Shown here: piece by piece, positions 34,112-42,780 of the stretch
Layout: the number at the start of each line of letters is the position of its first letter
How positions within the stretch are numbered: the first letter of the stretch is position 1
Source of the DNA: Methylobacterium sp. E-045
GTDB lineage: Bacteria > Pseudomonadota > Alphaproteobacteria > Rhizobiales > Beijerinckiaceae
Direction of reading: 5' to 3'
Length of the DNA: 59,169 bases
NCBI RefSeq assembly: GCF_022829685.1
Contig: NZ_JAKSYE010000025.1
Location: forward strand, 1-59,169
The notes under the pieces: model-generated
Databases searched by the model: none
The model's input: the letters and a program-made list of their open reading frames with translations, nothing else
What the model was told of the DNA's origin: nothing
Made by a program: the position numbers and the translations under genes

Positions 34112-35263
34112 CTAGAGTTCGGGCACCATGACCTTCCCGCAGTCGATCTTTACGAGGTAGACGTCGGGCTTGCTCTGGCCGCTCTCGGACCCGGCAGGGC
34201 CGGCCTTGGCGAAGCGGATCTGTCCGTTGAGCCCGGTGAAATCCACCGACCAGAAGCCCTTCTTGATCGAGGCCGCATCGGCGGCGCCGCCCTTCTCGAT
34301 GGCCGCCGCGATGGCGCGGATGCCGTCGTAGCCCCGGAAGCTCTCGGTGACGCCGGCGAACTCGAAGCCGCGCTTCTTCCACTCGCCGATGAAATAGGCG
34401 GTGGCCGCAGGGTTCGGGGTCTTCTCGGGATACCAGGGCAGGAAGGTGGTGAGATGCATCGTCCCCTCTGCGGCAGCACCCGCCTGGGCGATGATCTGGT
34501 CAGGGTTCTGGGAGCCGCCGGTGGTGATGATCCGCTTCTTGAGGCCAAGGGCCGCCATCTGCTTGAACAGCAGGGTGAGCTGGTCGACGGCGGCCGTGAT
34601 CAGAAGCGTGTCGGCATCCGAGCCCTTCAGCTTGGAGAGCTGGGCGCTCATGTCCTGCGCGCCCTGGTCCATGGTCTCCACGAGGCCGACCGTGACGCCC
34701 TTGCCCTTGAGCATCTTGCCGAAATCGGCCGCCGCCCCTCGGCCCCAGTCGTTGTTGATGGCGAGGAAATCGACCTTCTTCAGACCTAGCTTTTCGACCA
34801 TCGGCGCGAAGGCCTCGGCTTCCAGGGCCGAGGGCGGAGAGATGCGGAAGACATAGGGGTTGCCCGAGGTGGTGATCTTTCCAGACGACGAGGTCTCCAC
34901 CAGCATCGCGGTCTCGTAATCGGCGAGCTTGGGCATCACCGCGAGGGTCAGGCTGGAACCCCAGGCGCCCATCAGCACCGGGGTCTTGTCGCTGGTGATG
35001 AGTTTTTCGGCCACCGCCGCCGCTTCTGTGGGGTTGCTCTTGTTGTCCTCGACGACGAGTTCGAGCTTCTTGCCCAAGACGCCGCCCTTGGCGTTGATCT
35101 CGTCGGCGGCGATCCGGGCGCCGTTGACCACGTAGGTGCCCGACGCCGCGAAGGGGCCGGTCAGGGGCTCGTTGACGCCGATCCGGATGGCCTGCGCGTG
35201 GGCCACCCCCGCCGACAGGACGAAGGCGAGGGTCAGAGCGGGGATCGTGTGGCTGCGCGTCAT
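34112..35263 (-). CDS. livK: Liv-type ABC importer binding protein (LivK-like)
   Basis: 383 residues from ATG 35263; signal peptide MTRSHTIPALTLAFVLSAGV, cut after AHA. Mature protein matches the type I periplasmic-binding (ANF receptor) family: IRIGVNEPLTGPFAASGTYV, LELVVEDNKSNPTEAAAVAE and VPVLMGAWGSS-like TPVLMGAWGSSLTLAVMPKL. The family also binds amides, urea and aromatic acids. It starts 56 bp after the molybdenum-hydroxylase iron-sulfur gene, so it is likely cotranscribed with it. The ligand is unknown. Confidence 0.92.
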   Translation of the reverse strand: MTRSHTIPALTLAFVLSAGVAHAQAIRIGVNEPLTGPFAASGTYVVNGARIAADEINAKGGVLGKKLELVVEDNKSNPTEAAAVAEKLITSDKTPVLMGAWGSSLTLAVMPKLADYETAMLVETSSSGKITTSGNPYVFRISPPSALEAEAFAPMVEKLGLKKVDFLAINNDWGRGAAADFGKMLKGKGVTVGLVETMDQGAQDMSAQLSKLKGSDADTLLITAAVDQLTLLFKQMAALGLKKRIITTGGSQNPDQIIAQAGAAAEGTMHLTTFLPWYPEKTPNPAATAYFIGEWKKRGFEFAGVTESFRGYDGIRAIAAAIEKGGAADAASIKKGFWSVDFTGLNGQIRFAKAGPAGSESGQSKPDVYLVKIDCGKVMVPEL

Positions 35264-35319
35264 AGTGGTCTCCGGTCTTTGGCAGAATCGCGGGCAGAAT
35301 CGCGGGGAGGAGGCGACGG

Positions 35320-36543
35320 TCAGGGACGGCGGCCCCATGCGGCGAGGCGTCGGCGCAGGGAGGTCGTCAGCATCGTGAGGAGCAGGCGCAGGGGGTTGAG
35401 GCCTGCGGCGGCCGGGGCCGGCGCACCGGAGAGCCGGGCTTCCAGGTTCGCGGCGAACTCGGCCCCGAGTCGTCCGGCGAGGTCGCGCACGAGCCCCGGC
35501 CGCCCGAACTGCGCCAACGGTCCTTTGAGGGTGTAGCCGACGGCGAGATCGATCCGGGCCATACCGGGGGCCTCGCCCGATCCAACGCGGTAGCGGATCT
35601 CCCCCTGGGTGGCGGAGCGGCCACCCGCGTCGCTGCCCGCGCCGAGAATGCGTCCCGTACGGGCCACCTCATCGCGAAAGATCCGGGCACGGCCGCGAAA
35701 GCGCGCAGCGATGGGTCCGATCCGCACTTGCAGCGCGCCCTCGACGGCATCCGGGGTCGGCTGGCCCGTCAGCATGGCACCGGGCAGGCAGGCAGCCACG
35801 GCCTCCACGTCGCCGAACAGGGCGAAGACGGTGTCGGGCGGGTGCGCTACGGTGAAGGCCTGCTCGAAGCGGTGGGCGGGCACGAAGTCGCCGTCGAGAT
35901 CGGCGATGTGCGGCACGGCTTCGGCCGGCGCGACGGGCCGCAGGGGCGTGCGAGCCGCCTCCGATGCGGGGCCGGACGGCGTGCCGAGGCGTGCGCCGAC
36001 GGGACCGAGGCTGCGCTGTCCGCCGGTCATCGGAGCGATGCCGCGGGCGCGGCGCTCGGCGATGACGCCGCGCACCGCCCGGACGATGCCGACATAGCCG
36101 GTGCAGCGGCACAGGTTGCCCGAGAGGCCGGCGCGGATGCGGCGCTCGTCGGCGTCCGGCAGGCGCAGGACGAGGTCGCGGGCGGCGATGAGCATGCCGG
36201 GCGTGCAGTAGCCGCACTGAAGGGCGTGCTCGCGGTTGAACGCCGCCCGCAACTCACCGGCGACCGGGTCGTCGTCGAGTCCTTCGATGGTGGTCACCTC
36301 GGCGCCCGCGCAGGCGCCGGAGAAGGTCAGACAGGCCCGCGCCGGCTCACCGTCGAGGAGGACCGTGCAGGCGCCGCAGATTCCGTGCTCGCAGCCGAGA
36401 TGGGTTCCGGTGAGATCAAGGGTGTCGCGCAGCACGTCGCCGAGATGCGTGCGCGGCTCGGCCCGAAGGCTCCGCGCCCGGCCGTTGACGGTGACGTCTA
36501 GGGGCGAGCTCTCGTCGCGGAGGGCGACCGATGCGGTGCTCAT
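35320..36543 (-). CDS. Molybdenum hydroxylase iron-sulfur subunit fused to a CoxG-like domain
   Basis: 407 residues. Residues 1-165 are the small subunit with both [2Fe-2S] sites: plant-type [18 protein letters not shown]...C and the second site QCGYCTPGM with [13 protein letters not shown]. After a linker ([15 protein letters not shown]) residues about 210-390 form an SRPBCC/CoxG domain ([60 protein letters not shown]). CoxG is normally a separate protein that docks the CO-dehydrogenase-type enzyme at the membrane; a predicted hydrophobic C-terminus here fits that. Start ATG 36543 overlaps the FAD-subunit stop. The substrate is set by the large subunit, not here. Confidence 0.9.
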   Translation of the reverse strand: MSTASVALRDESSPLDVTVNGRARSLRAEPRTHLGDVLRDTLDLTGTHLGCEHGICGACTVLLDGEPARACLTFSGACAGAEVTTIEGLDDDPVAGELRAAFNREHALQCGYCTPGMLIAARDLVLRLPDADERRIRAGLSGNLCRCTGYVGIVRAVRGVIAERRARGIAPMTGGQRSLGPVGARLGTPSGPASEAARTPLRPVAPAEAVPHIADLDGDFVPAHRFEQAFTVAHPPDTVFALFGDVEAVAACLPGAMLTGQPTPDAVEGALQVRIGPIAARFRGRARIFRDEVARTGRILGAGSDAGGRSATQGEIRYRVGSGEAPGMARIDLAVGYTLKGPLAQFGRPGLVRDLAGRLGAEFAANLEARLSGAPAPAAAGLNPLRLLLTMLTTSLRRRLAAWGRRP

Positions 36544-37415
36544 GCGGCCTCGCCGACTGTGCGTGTGAGGGAGGGTGGCGCGGCAGCCGCCTGCGCGATG
36601 GCGCGGCCCAGAACGGTGACGTGGACGTGGCGGTCGACGGCGTCGGACATCCCGGCCTCTCGCAGGAGCGCATCGGCCGCTCGGGCGTCGAACCGGTCGG
36701 CGAAGTCGGTGCCGATCCGGCCGCCGAACAGGTCGGATGCGTCTGGGATCACGAGGGGCGCACGCTCGATGGCCCCGATCACCACGCGGCCGCGCCCGGC
36801 GTGAGGCTCGATCCGCACGGCCCCGATGGCGTGGGCGAACTCGCCGATCTTGGAGCAATGCTTGACGTAGCCCCAGGCGGTGCCGGGAGGGAGGGCGGGA
36901 ATCCGCACGGCGACCAGCATTTCGCCGGGCGCCAAGGCTACGTCGAGGGCGCCTGTGACGAAGTCCTCCAGGGCTAGCCGGCGGCGTCCGGATGTCGAAG
37001 CCAGTTCGACTTCAGCGCCGAGCGCGATCAGCGACGTGACCCAATCGGCGGCCGGATCGGCATGGACGAGGGAGCCGCCGATGGTGCCGCGATTGCGCAC
37101 CGGCCGGTAGGCGATGGCCATCGCCACCCGCGCCATGGCGCCGCCGGTGAGGTCGGGAACGCGCCCGTCCTCGATATCCGCGTGGGTGACGCAGGCACCG
37201 AGCACCAGGGTCTCACCTTCAACGGACGCCCGGCGCAGCTCGGGGATGCCCGTGATGTCGAGGACGAGATCCGGCTCCACGAGGCGCAGGTTCAGCATCG
37301 GTCCGAGGGACTGCCCTCCGGCCATCAGCTTCACGCTGCGATCGGCGGTGGCGAGCCGAGCAAGCAGGGCGGGCAGGGCGTCGGGGCGCTCATAGGCGAA
37401 GTGGGCGGGTTTCAT
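36540..37415 (-). CDS. Molybdenum hydroxylase FAD subunit (CoxM/CutM-like)
   Basis: 291 residues. FAD-binding motifs: KLMAGGQSLGPMLNLRLVEP near the N-terminus and RNRGTIGGSLVHADPAADW around residue 105, with the CO-dehydrogenase-flavoprotein C-terminal domain after about residue 185. It passes electrons from the iron-sulfur subunit to an acceptor. Both ends overlap the neighbouring subunit genes by 4 bp. Confidence 0.93.
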   Translation of the reverse strand: MKPAHFAYERPDALPALLARLATADRSVKLMAGGQSLGPMLNLRLVEPDLVLDITGIPELRRASVEGETLVLGACVTHADIEDGRVPDLTGGAMARVAMAIAYRPVRNRGTIGGSLVHADPAADWVTSLIALGAEVELASTSGRRRLALEDFVTGALDVALAPGEMLVAVRIPALPPGTAWGYVKHCSKIGEFAHAIGAVRIEPHAGRGRVVIGAIERAPLVIPDASDLFGGRIGTDFADRFDARAADALLREAGMSDAVDRHVHVTVLGRAIAQAAAAPPSLTRTVGEAA

Positions 37416-39784
37416 GCGGCCTCCCGGCTGTGGGCAGTGGCCGCAGCACGAGCCTCCAAGACGGCCTCGACGATCCGATGCTGGCTGACCGGCGAATGCA
37501 GCATGGCGACACCCAGCGGGCGCAGGGCGTCATTGATGGCGTTGGCGAGCGCGGCCGGGGGCGCGATGGCCCCGCCCTCGCCGATCCCCTTCACGCCGAA
37601 CTGCGTGTAGGGGGAGGGGGTCTCCATGTGGTCGATGCGGGGTTCGGGCACCTCCGCCGGCCCAGGCAGAAGGTAATCGGCGAAGGTGGAGGCCAGCGGC
37701 TGGCCCCGGGAATCGAAGCGCATCTCCTCGTAGAGGGCCGTGCCGATTCCCTGCGCGAGGCCGCCATAGATCTGGCCGTCCACCACCAGCGGGTTCACCA
37801 GGGTGCCGCCATCCTCGACGATGACGTAGTCGAGAATTTCCACCGCCCCGAGATCGGGGTCCACGGCGACAAGGGCCGCATGGGCCGCGTACGAAAAGGT
37901 GCCGGAATCGCGTTGCGGCTTGTAACCGGCGGTGACTTCGAGGCCGCCCGGATTGACGTCCAGGCTCAAATCCTGCGGACGCCGGTACCAGGTGTGGGCG
38001 ATCTGCGCGAGGCCGACATCGCCCGAGGGACCGACGACGCGGCCCGCCTCGAAACGGCAAGCGGCCGGGTCGGCCTGGAGGAGATGTGCCCCGATGCGGA
38101 GCGCCCGGTCTGCTAGTTCGCGACAGGCTGCCGCCACGGCGCCGCCGGCCATCACCATCACGCGCGAGCCCCAGGAGCCGGTAGAATAAGGCGTCATGGC
38201 AGTGTCGCCGTGGACGAGGCGCGTGCGGGCCACCGGCACGCCGAGGATCTCGTGCGCCACCTGCGCGAGGGTCGTCTCGAGGCCCTGCCCGTGGGAATGG
38301 GCGCCGATCCGGAGCTCGAGCCCGCCATCGGGAGTGAGCCGGGCGCCCGCCTGTTCGTGGCCCGGCACCATGGGGATGCCCCAGCCCGAATAGACCGAGG
38401 TGCCGTGCGCCGCCTGCTCGCAATAGATCGAGAGCCCGAGGCCGATACGGCGCCCGTCGGGCTCCGGTGTCCGCTGGCGCGCCCGTATGGCGTCGACATC
38501 GATGGCCTTCAGGGCGCGTCTCAGCGCCTGCGGGTAGTCGCCGCTGTCGAAATGCTTGGCGGTGATGTTGTCGAAGGGCATCTGCTCGGCCCGCACGAGG
38601 TTCTTCTCGCGCATTGTCCAGGGCTCGATGCCCGCCTCGGCCGCCACCGCGTCGAGGATCAGTTCCATGGCGAAGCACACGCCGGTCCTGGCCACCCCGC
38701 GATAGGGCAGGATCGGGCACTTGTTGGTGGCGACCGACCAAGTCCGACAGCGATAGGCCGGGAAGTCGTAGGGGCCGGGCAGGATGCTCGCCACCTGCGC
38801 GGCCTCCAGGCAGGCGGAGAACGGGTAGGCCGAGTAGGCCCCGGAATCGACGGTGGCCTCGCAATCGATACCCCGGAGGGTGCCGTCCCGCTCCGCATAG
38901 GCGGTGATGCGGTAATGGTGCTCGCGGCAATTGGCGTTGGCGGTGAGGTGCTCGCGCCGGTCCTCGAGCCAGCGCACGGGATGGCCGACCCGCAGCGCCA
39001 GCCATGCGAGGCAGACATCCTCAGCGAGTAGGATCGCCTTGTAGCCGAAACCGCCACCGACATCGGGCGAGACGATGCGCAGGCGCCCCTGCTCGATCCC
39101 AAGGCATTCGGAGAGGCCGTTGCGCACGATGTGGGGCATCTGGCTCGCCGTGTGGACCACGAGCTGATCCATGCGGTGGTCGAGATGGACCACCGTTCCC
39201 CGCCCCTCGATGGGCGCCATGCACTGGCGACCCGTGGAGATGGTGCGCGAGACCTTGATCGGGGCATCCAGCGCCGAGGCGAAGTTCACATCGACCAGGG
39301 TTTCAAGAAAGACGTTGTCGCCCCAATGCTCGTGGACCAGAGGGGAGTCGGGCTCGCGGGCGGCCAGCATGTCGTGCACGGCCGGAAGCTCTTCGAGGTC
39401 GAGGACGATGGCGGCGGCGATGTCCTCGGCTTGCGCCCGCGTCGGCGCGAGGCAGATCGCCAGCAATTCGCCGACCTGCCGGACCTTGTCCTTGGCGAGA
39501 ATCGGCTGCTCGGAGACCTTGAAGCCGGCGAGCCCCGAAACGGCCCGGATCGGCTGCACGTCCGCGAGGTCGGCCGCGGTGAACACCTGCCCGCGAAACG
39601 CATCCGGTACGTGGATCGCCCGGATGCGGCCATGGGCCAGGGGGCTGCGGACGAAGGCGACGTCCTGCAGGCCGGGCAGGCGCAGGTCACCGACATACTG
39701 TCCGCGCCCGCGCATCAGGCGGTCGTCCTCCTTGCGGGGCAGGCGGGCGCCGACGCCTTCGGTGAAGCCTTTAGCGTCGCTCAT
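37412..39784 (-). CDS. Molybdenum hydroxylase large subunit, xanthine-dehydrogenase family
   Basis: 790 residues, binds the molybdopterin cofactor. Motifs: PDVGGGFGYKAILLAEDV, GIGAHSHGQGLETTLAQ-type loop (RIGAHSHGQGLETTLAQVAH), STGSWGSRVMVMAGGAV, and the catalytic Glu in VKGIGEGGAIAPPAAL. The active-site loop reads PYRGVARTGVCFAME; true CO dehydrogenase has AYRCSFR and the common related class AYRGAGR, so this is not form I CO dehydrogenase and is unusual for the second class too. It should hydroxylate a heterocycle or aldehyde with water as oxygen source. Its operon partners (amidohydrolase, formamidase-like enzyme, Liv importer) point to a nitrogenous substrate. Confidence 0.92.
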   Translation of the reverse strand: MSDAKGFTEGVGARLPRKEDDRLMRGRGQYVGDLRLPGLQDVAFVRSPLAHGRIRAIHVPDAFRGQVFTAADLADVQPIRAVSGLAGFKVSEQPILAKDKVRQVGELLAICLAPTRAQAEDIAAAIVLDLEELPAVHDMLAAREPDSPLVHEHWGDNVFLETLVDVNFASALDAPIKVSRTISTGRQCMAPIEGRGTVVHLDHRMDQLVVHTASQMPHIVRNGLSECLGIEQGRLRIVSPDVGGGFGYKAILLAEDVCLAWLALRVGHPVRWLEDRREHLTANANCREHHYRITAYAERDGTLRGIDCEATVDSGAYSAYPFSACLEAAQVASILPGPYDFPAYRCRTWSVATNKCPILPYRGVARTGVCFAMELILDAVAAEAGIEPWTMREKNLVRAEQMPFDNITAKHFDSGDYPQALRRALKAIDVDAIRARQRTPEPDGRRIGLGLSIYCEQAAHGTSVYSGWGIPMVPGHEQAGARLTPDGGLELRIGAHSHGQGLETTLAQVAHEILGVPVARTRLVHGDTAMTPYSTGSWGSRVMVMAGGAVAAACRELADRALRIGAHLLQADPAACRFEAGRVVGPSGDVGLAQIAHTWYRRPQDLSLDVNPGGLEVTAGYKPQRDSGTFSYAAHAALVAVDPDLGAVEILDYVIVEDGGTLVNPLVVDGQIYGGLAQGIGTALYEEMRFDSRGQPLASTFADYLLPGPAEVPEPRIDHMETPSPYTQFGVKGIGEGGAIAPPAALANAINDALRPLGVAMLHSPVSQHRIVEAVLEARAAATAHSREAA

Positions 39785-40647
39785 GCTTCTCTCCCGTCGA
39801 TGAGATCGATGGCGGCGCGCATGAGCACGCCGCTGGGACGACGCAGTTCGTTCAAGATGGAGAAGTGTTCGGCCCCCGCGACGGGAAGGAGCGGCCCCGG
39901 CGCGTGGTGGGCGCTACGCAGGGCGTGGAAGTCACGGGCGTCGTGGACGAGGGCCGGGCGCTCGGCGCTGCCATAGGCAATGGCCAGGGGTTTCCCCACT
40001 ACCGGCAGGCGCAGCGGCGACAAGGCCGCGACCTCCGCGTCGGTAAGGGAAAGGGCCTGGTTCAGCCCGGTGTCGCGGATGGGTCCGAGTTCGTAGACGC
40101 CCGAAATCGCGAGCCCCGCCACAACGGCCGGATGATGGAGCTGCATCGCCGCGAGATGCGCCCCCGCCGACCAGCCGGCGATCACCAAGGGACCGGCAAT
40201 GCCGTGCGCAGGCCCGTGCTCTGCCAGCCAGTCGAGGCATAAACCGATCTCATCGACGATCCGGGTGAGGCTCGCCTCGGGGGCGAGGGTGTGGCCGGGC
40301 ATCGCCACGGACCAGCCGGCGGCGGCGGGACCTTCGGCGAAGCAGGCGAACAGGTCGCGGGAATTGCGCTGCCAATAGCCGCCATGAATGAAGACGAGGC
40401 AGGGCGCCGCCGGGTTTTTCGCCGGATAGAGGTCGAGGGCCGTGCGCGGCGCCGGCGCATAGGGGATGTCGAGGGCGCCCGGATGCGCGGCGCGGTAGGC
40501 GACGGAGGCCGCGTTCCGCGCAGCGGCCTGGGCGGCGGCATCAGGCACCGCCGCGTTGTTGTCGTAGGCGGCATCGCGCACTGCCCGGTCGAGGCGCGAC
40601 CAGTCGTGCCGAGGGTCGGGCGGCAGCGGGGACGGATCGGCCCTCAT
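39781..40647 (-). CDS. Arylformamidase (kynurenine-formamidase)-like alpha/beta hydrolase
   Basis: 288 residues. The oxyanion motif HGGYWQRNSRD and nucleophile elbow VIAGWSAGAHLAA are those of the arylformamidase/BNA7 group; the His is likely in VAGAEHFSILNEL. These enzymes hydrolyse N-formyl-aryl amides such as N-formylkynurenine, though many relatives are general esterases. The stop overlaps the start of the molybdenum-hydroxylase large subunit, so the reactions are probably linked. No other tryptophan-pathway gene is present. Confidence 0.85.
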   Translation of the reverse strand: MRADPSPLPPDPRHDWSRLDRAVRDAAYDNNAAVPDAAAQAAARNAASVAYRAAHPGALDIPYAPAPRTALDLYPAKNPAAPCLVFIHGGYWQRNSRDLFACFAEGPAAAGWSVAMPGHTLAPEASLTRIVDEIGLCLDWLAEHGPAHGIAGPLVIAGWSAGAHLAAMQLHHPAVVAGLAISGVYELGPIRDTGLNQALSLTDAEVAALSPLRLPVVGKPLAIAYGSAERPALVHDARDFHALRSAHHAPGPLLPVAGAEHFSILNELRRPSGVLMRAAIDLIDGREA

Positions 40648-40672
40648 GCGGTCGTCTCCTTGAGTGCCGGGG

Positions 40673-41947
40673 TCAAGCCGCGATAGCGCTGGGCAGGATC
40701 GGCGAGTCGGCGTCGAAGCGCTTGCCAGCGCGCAGGCAGAAGGCCGGCTGCAGCAGGCGCTGGGCGATGACCTGCGTGTCTTCGTTGTCGCGCAGCAGGA
40801 ATCGGCCGCGATGGTCGTGCAGCACCGAGACGTCGGCGGCGAAGCCCGGCGTCAGGGCGCCGATCCGGTCGGACAGGCCTAGCATCTCCGCCGGATGCTT
40901 CGTCACCATGGGGACGACCTGTTCGAGGCTGAGGCCCAACGCCATCATCGAACTCATGGCCTGGGTCAGGCTGAAGCGGGCCTGGCCGAGGAAGGGGTGA
41001 TTCTCGTCGTCGTGGTGCTCGTCGGGCGTGCCCGCCGGCCGCGGCACCTCAGTGTTGTAGCCGTGCATGTCGGCGCCCAGCGTGTAGGGCACGACGCCCG
41101 CCGGCAGGGAGGCGCGGGCGACCCGATAGGAGAAGTGGCTGCCATGCCCGACATCGACCCGGAGGCCCGCATCCATCGCCGCCCGGATGATCGGGTGGAC
41201 CACGCCCTCCTCGTTGATGAAGCCGCCCGGATGACGCGTGAACGGGTGGGCGAGGAAATCCCCGGGGCGCAGCAGGGGGATCACCCGCTCCATAATGGTG
41301 TTGGCGTCCTCGCCATTGGCACCGCTCTCGGGCAGGCCCCAGAGCTGGCCGAAATGCACGTAGAGGGGCAGCTCGGCCCGGCGGCTGATCTCGGCCGCCA
41401 TCTCCATCACTTTGATGCCCCAGCGGGCGAAGCCCCCGATCTCGGCATGCCCCTTGATGCCGCGCACGAGGTCGCGGTTCTCCACCGCAGACTTCACCGT
41501 GGCGTCGATGTCGACTCCGTCCGGGCTGTAGAGGTTCGGATAGAAGTGCCCTTCGAGGCCGCCGACCAGATAGGCGGAAAGGAACGCGTAGATCCGGGTC
41601 TCGGCCTTCTCGGAGACGAAGTGGCGAAAGCCCGGCAGGGTCATGCAGGACGCGCCGCCCTGGTCGATGACCGTCGTCACCCCCGAGCGCACGCCGACCA
41701 TGTCCGGCGGCAGGCCGAACCGGCCGGTGACGTATTGGTAGACGTGGCCGTGCGTGTCGATCATCCCCGGCAGGACCAGCTTGCCCTGGACGTTCACCAC
41801 CTCGGTTGAAGAGGAGGGGACGATGTGGTCCTCGACGGCGGCGATCCGGCCGTCACGGATGGCGACGTCCTTGATGCCGTCGATGCCGGAAACCGGGCAG
41901 ATGACCCGTCCGCCGCGCAGCAGCGTGTCGTATCGACCACTGTCCAT
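40673..41947 (-). CDS. Amidohydrolase-superfamily metallohydrolase, first gene of the operon
   Basis: 424 residues. A complete two-metal site is readable: HxH at His66/His68 (MIDTHGHVYQY), carboxylated-Lys candidate Lys165 (RGIKGHAEI), His198 (LYVHFGQLWG), His268 (VDVGHGSHFSY) and Asp293 (TLGADMHGY). This is the amidohydrolase/deacetylase subgroup close to dihydroorotase and hydantoinase. It likely opens a cyclic amide or removes an acyl group. The next gene starts 25 bp downstream. The divergent MarR gene and two palindromes sit at its promoter, so it is probably the regulated head of an operon reaching to 30.1 kb. Confidence 0.88.
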   Translation of the reverse strand: MDSGRYDTLLRGGRVICPVSGIDGIKDVAIRDGRIAAVEDHIVPSSSTEVVNVQGKLVLPGMIDTHGHVYQYVTGRFGLPPDMVGVRSGVTTVIDQGGASCMTLPGFRHFVSEKAETRIYAFLSAYLVGGLEGHFYPNLYSPDGVDIDATVKSAVENRDLVRGIKGHAEIGGFARWGIKVMEMAAEISRRAELPLYVHFGQLWGLPESGANGEDANTIMERVIPLLRPGDFLAHPFTRHPGGFINEEGVVHPIIRAAMDAGLRVDVGHGSHFSYRVARASLPAGVVPYTLGADMHGYNTEVPRPAGTPDEHHDDENHPFLGQARFSLTQAMSSMMALGLSLEQVVPMVTKHPAEMLGLSDRIGALTPGFAADVSVLHDHRGRFLLRDNEDTQVIAQRLLQPAFCLRAGKRFDADSPILPSAIAA

Positions 41948-42008
41948 GTCGTCTCCTCCATCGTCTCGCGTCGGCCTTCGTCTTGCCTCGCACAGACGCG
42001 ACCGGGAA

Positions 42009-42028
42009 ATGCGAAGTATGCTTCGTAT
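42009..42028. promoter_or_regulatory. Imperfect palindrome, candidate MarR operator 1
   Basis: ATGCGAAGTATGCTTCGTAT equals its own reverse complement at 16 of 20 positions, with CGAAG/CTTCG arms exact. It lies between the divergent amidohydrolase and marR genes, 62 bp from the former start. Confidence 0.6.
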
Positions 42029-42039
42029 ATCAGGGTAAG

Positions 42040-42055
42040 CATGGTACGTGCCATG
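42040..42055. promoter_or_regulatory. Imperfect palindrome, candidate operator 2
   Basis: CATGGTACGTGCCATG matches its reverse complement at 14 of 16 positions and lies 36 bp before the marR start. It may be a second half of the control region or a site for another regulator. Confidence 0.45.
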
Positions 42056-42091
42056 ACGCGTCCGGGGCTTGGATCGAGATCGGGAGACGGG

Positions 42092-42619
42092 ATGCAGATG
42101 GACGAGATGGGGCTGGTCGAAACAGACGTGGCGCCGTTACTGGAGGCACGTCAGACCCGGGGAGCGCCTTGGCTTTTGCCGGAGCGGCCGGGATTTCTAA
42201 TCCGGCGCCTCCATCAGATCCACGTCGGCCTCTTTTCGGAGCGTTGTGGCGCTTTCCGTATCACTCCGCTGCAGTATAGCTTGCTCTCTCTGCTGGCAGA
42301 ACGCAGCGAAGCCGATCAGACGACCTTGGCCAATTCGGTTGCCTTAGACCGCACGACGACGACCGGCGCCCTCAAACGCCTGGAAGCTCGCGGATTCGTC
42401 GAACGCTCGGCTTCGCTGACAGACCGACGTTCACAACATTGCCGCCTGACCCAGGCTGGCCATGCCTTGCTGGGCCGGATGGAGGCGGTCGTGCGAGAGG
42501 CCCACGACGCTACGCTCGAAGCCCTCTCGGAGACGGAGCAAGCGACCTTGATCCACCTCATGAAGAAAATCACCGCTGCCCACCAACAGCGGAGGGGCGG
42601 GGATGAGTTGCTTGAGTGA
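42092..42619 (+). CDS. MarR-family transcription regulator
   Basis: 175 residues from ATG 42092 (GGGAGACGGG just upstream). MarR winged HTH: RITPLQYSLLSLLAERSEAD, QTTLANSVALDRTTTTGALK, RLEARGFVERSASLTDRRSQ. The dimerisation helices flank it. MarR proteins are usually repressors released by small aromatic or amide ligands. Divergent from the amidohydrolase/molybdenum-hydroxylase/Liv operon with palindromes between, so it probably represses that operon and itself. The ligand is likely a substrate of that pathway. Confidence 0.9.
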   Translation: MQMDEMGLVETDVAPLLEARQTRGAPWLLPERPGFLIRRLHQIHVGLFSERCGAFRITPLQYSLLSLLAERSEADQTTLANSVALDRTTTTGALKRLEARGFVERSASLTDRRSQHCRLTQAGHALLGRMEAVVREAHDATLEALSETEQATLIHLMKKITAAHQQRRGGDELLE

Positions 42620-42780
42620 TGGCCTTGCAATGGCCGCAACCGCATCTGCGCCTCGATGAAGCCCACGAGCTTGACGGCGCAGGCCTTGTCGCCGGGGCGG
42701 CCAAGCGCATTGCCTGGCAACCAATTTGCCCTCGAGCGAAACACAGAGCGTTTTGAGTGCGGACCGGAGCGCATCCTGCA

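Noticed and set aside
30443..35263. Assigning the Liv system to leucine/isoleucine/valine uptake
   Set aside because: The family is certain but the ligand is not; the operon context favours another compound.
35320..39784. Carbon monoxide dehydrogenase (coxMSL)
   Set aside because: Subunits resemble CO dehydrogenase, but the large subunit lacks the AYRCSFR loop with its copper-binding Cys, so CO oxidation is not supported.
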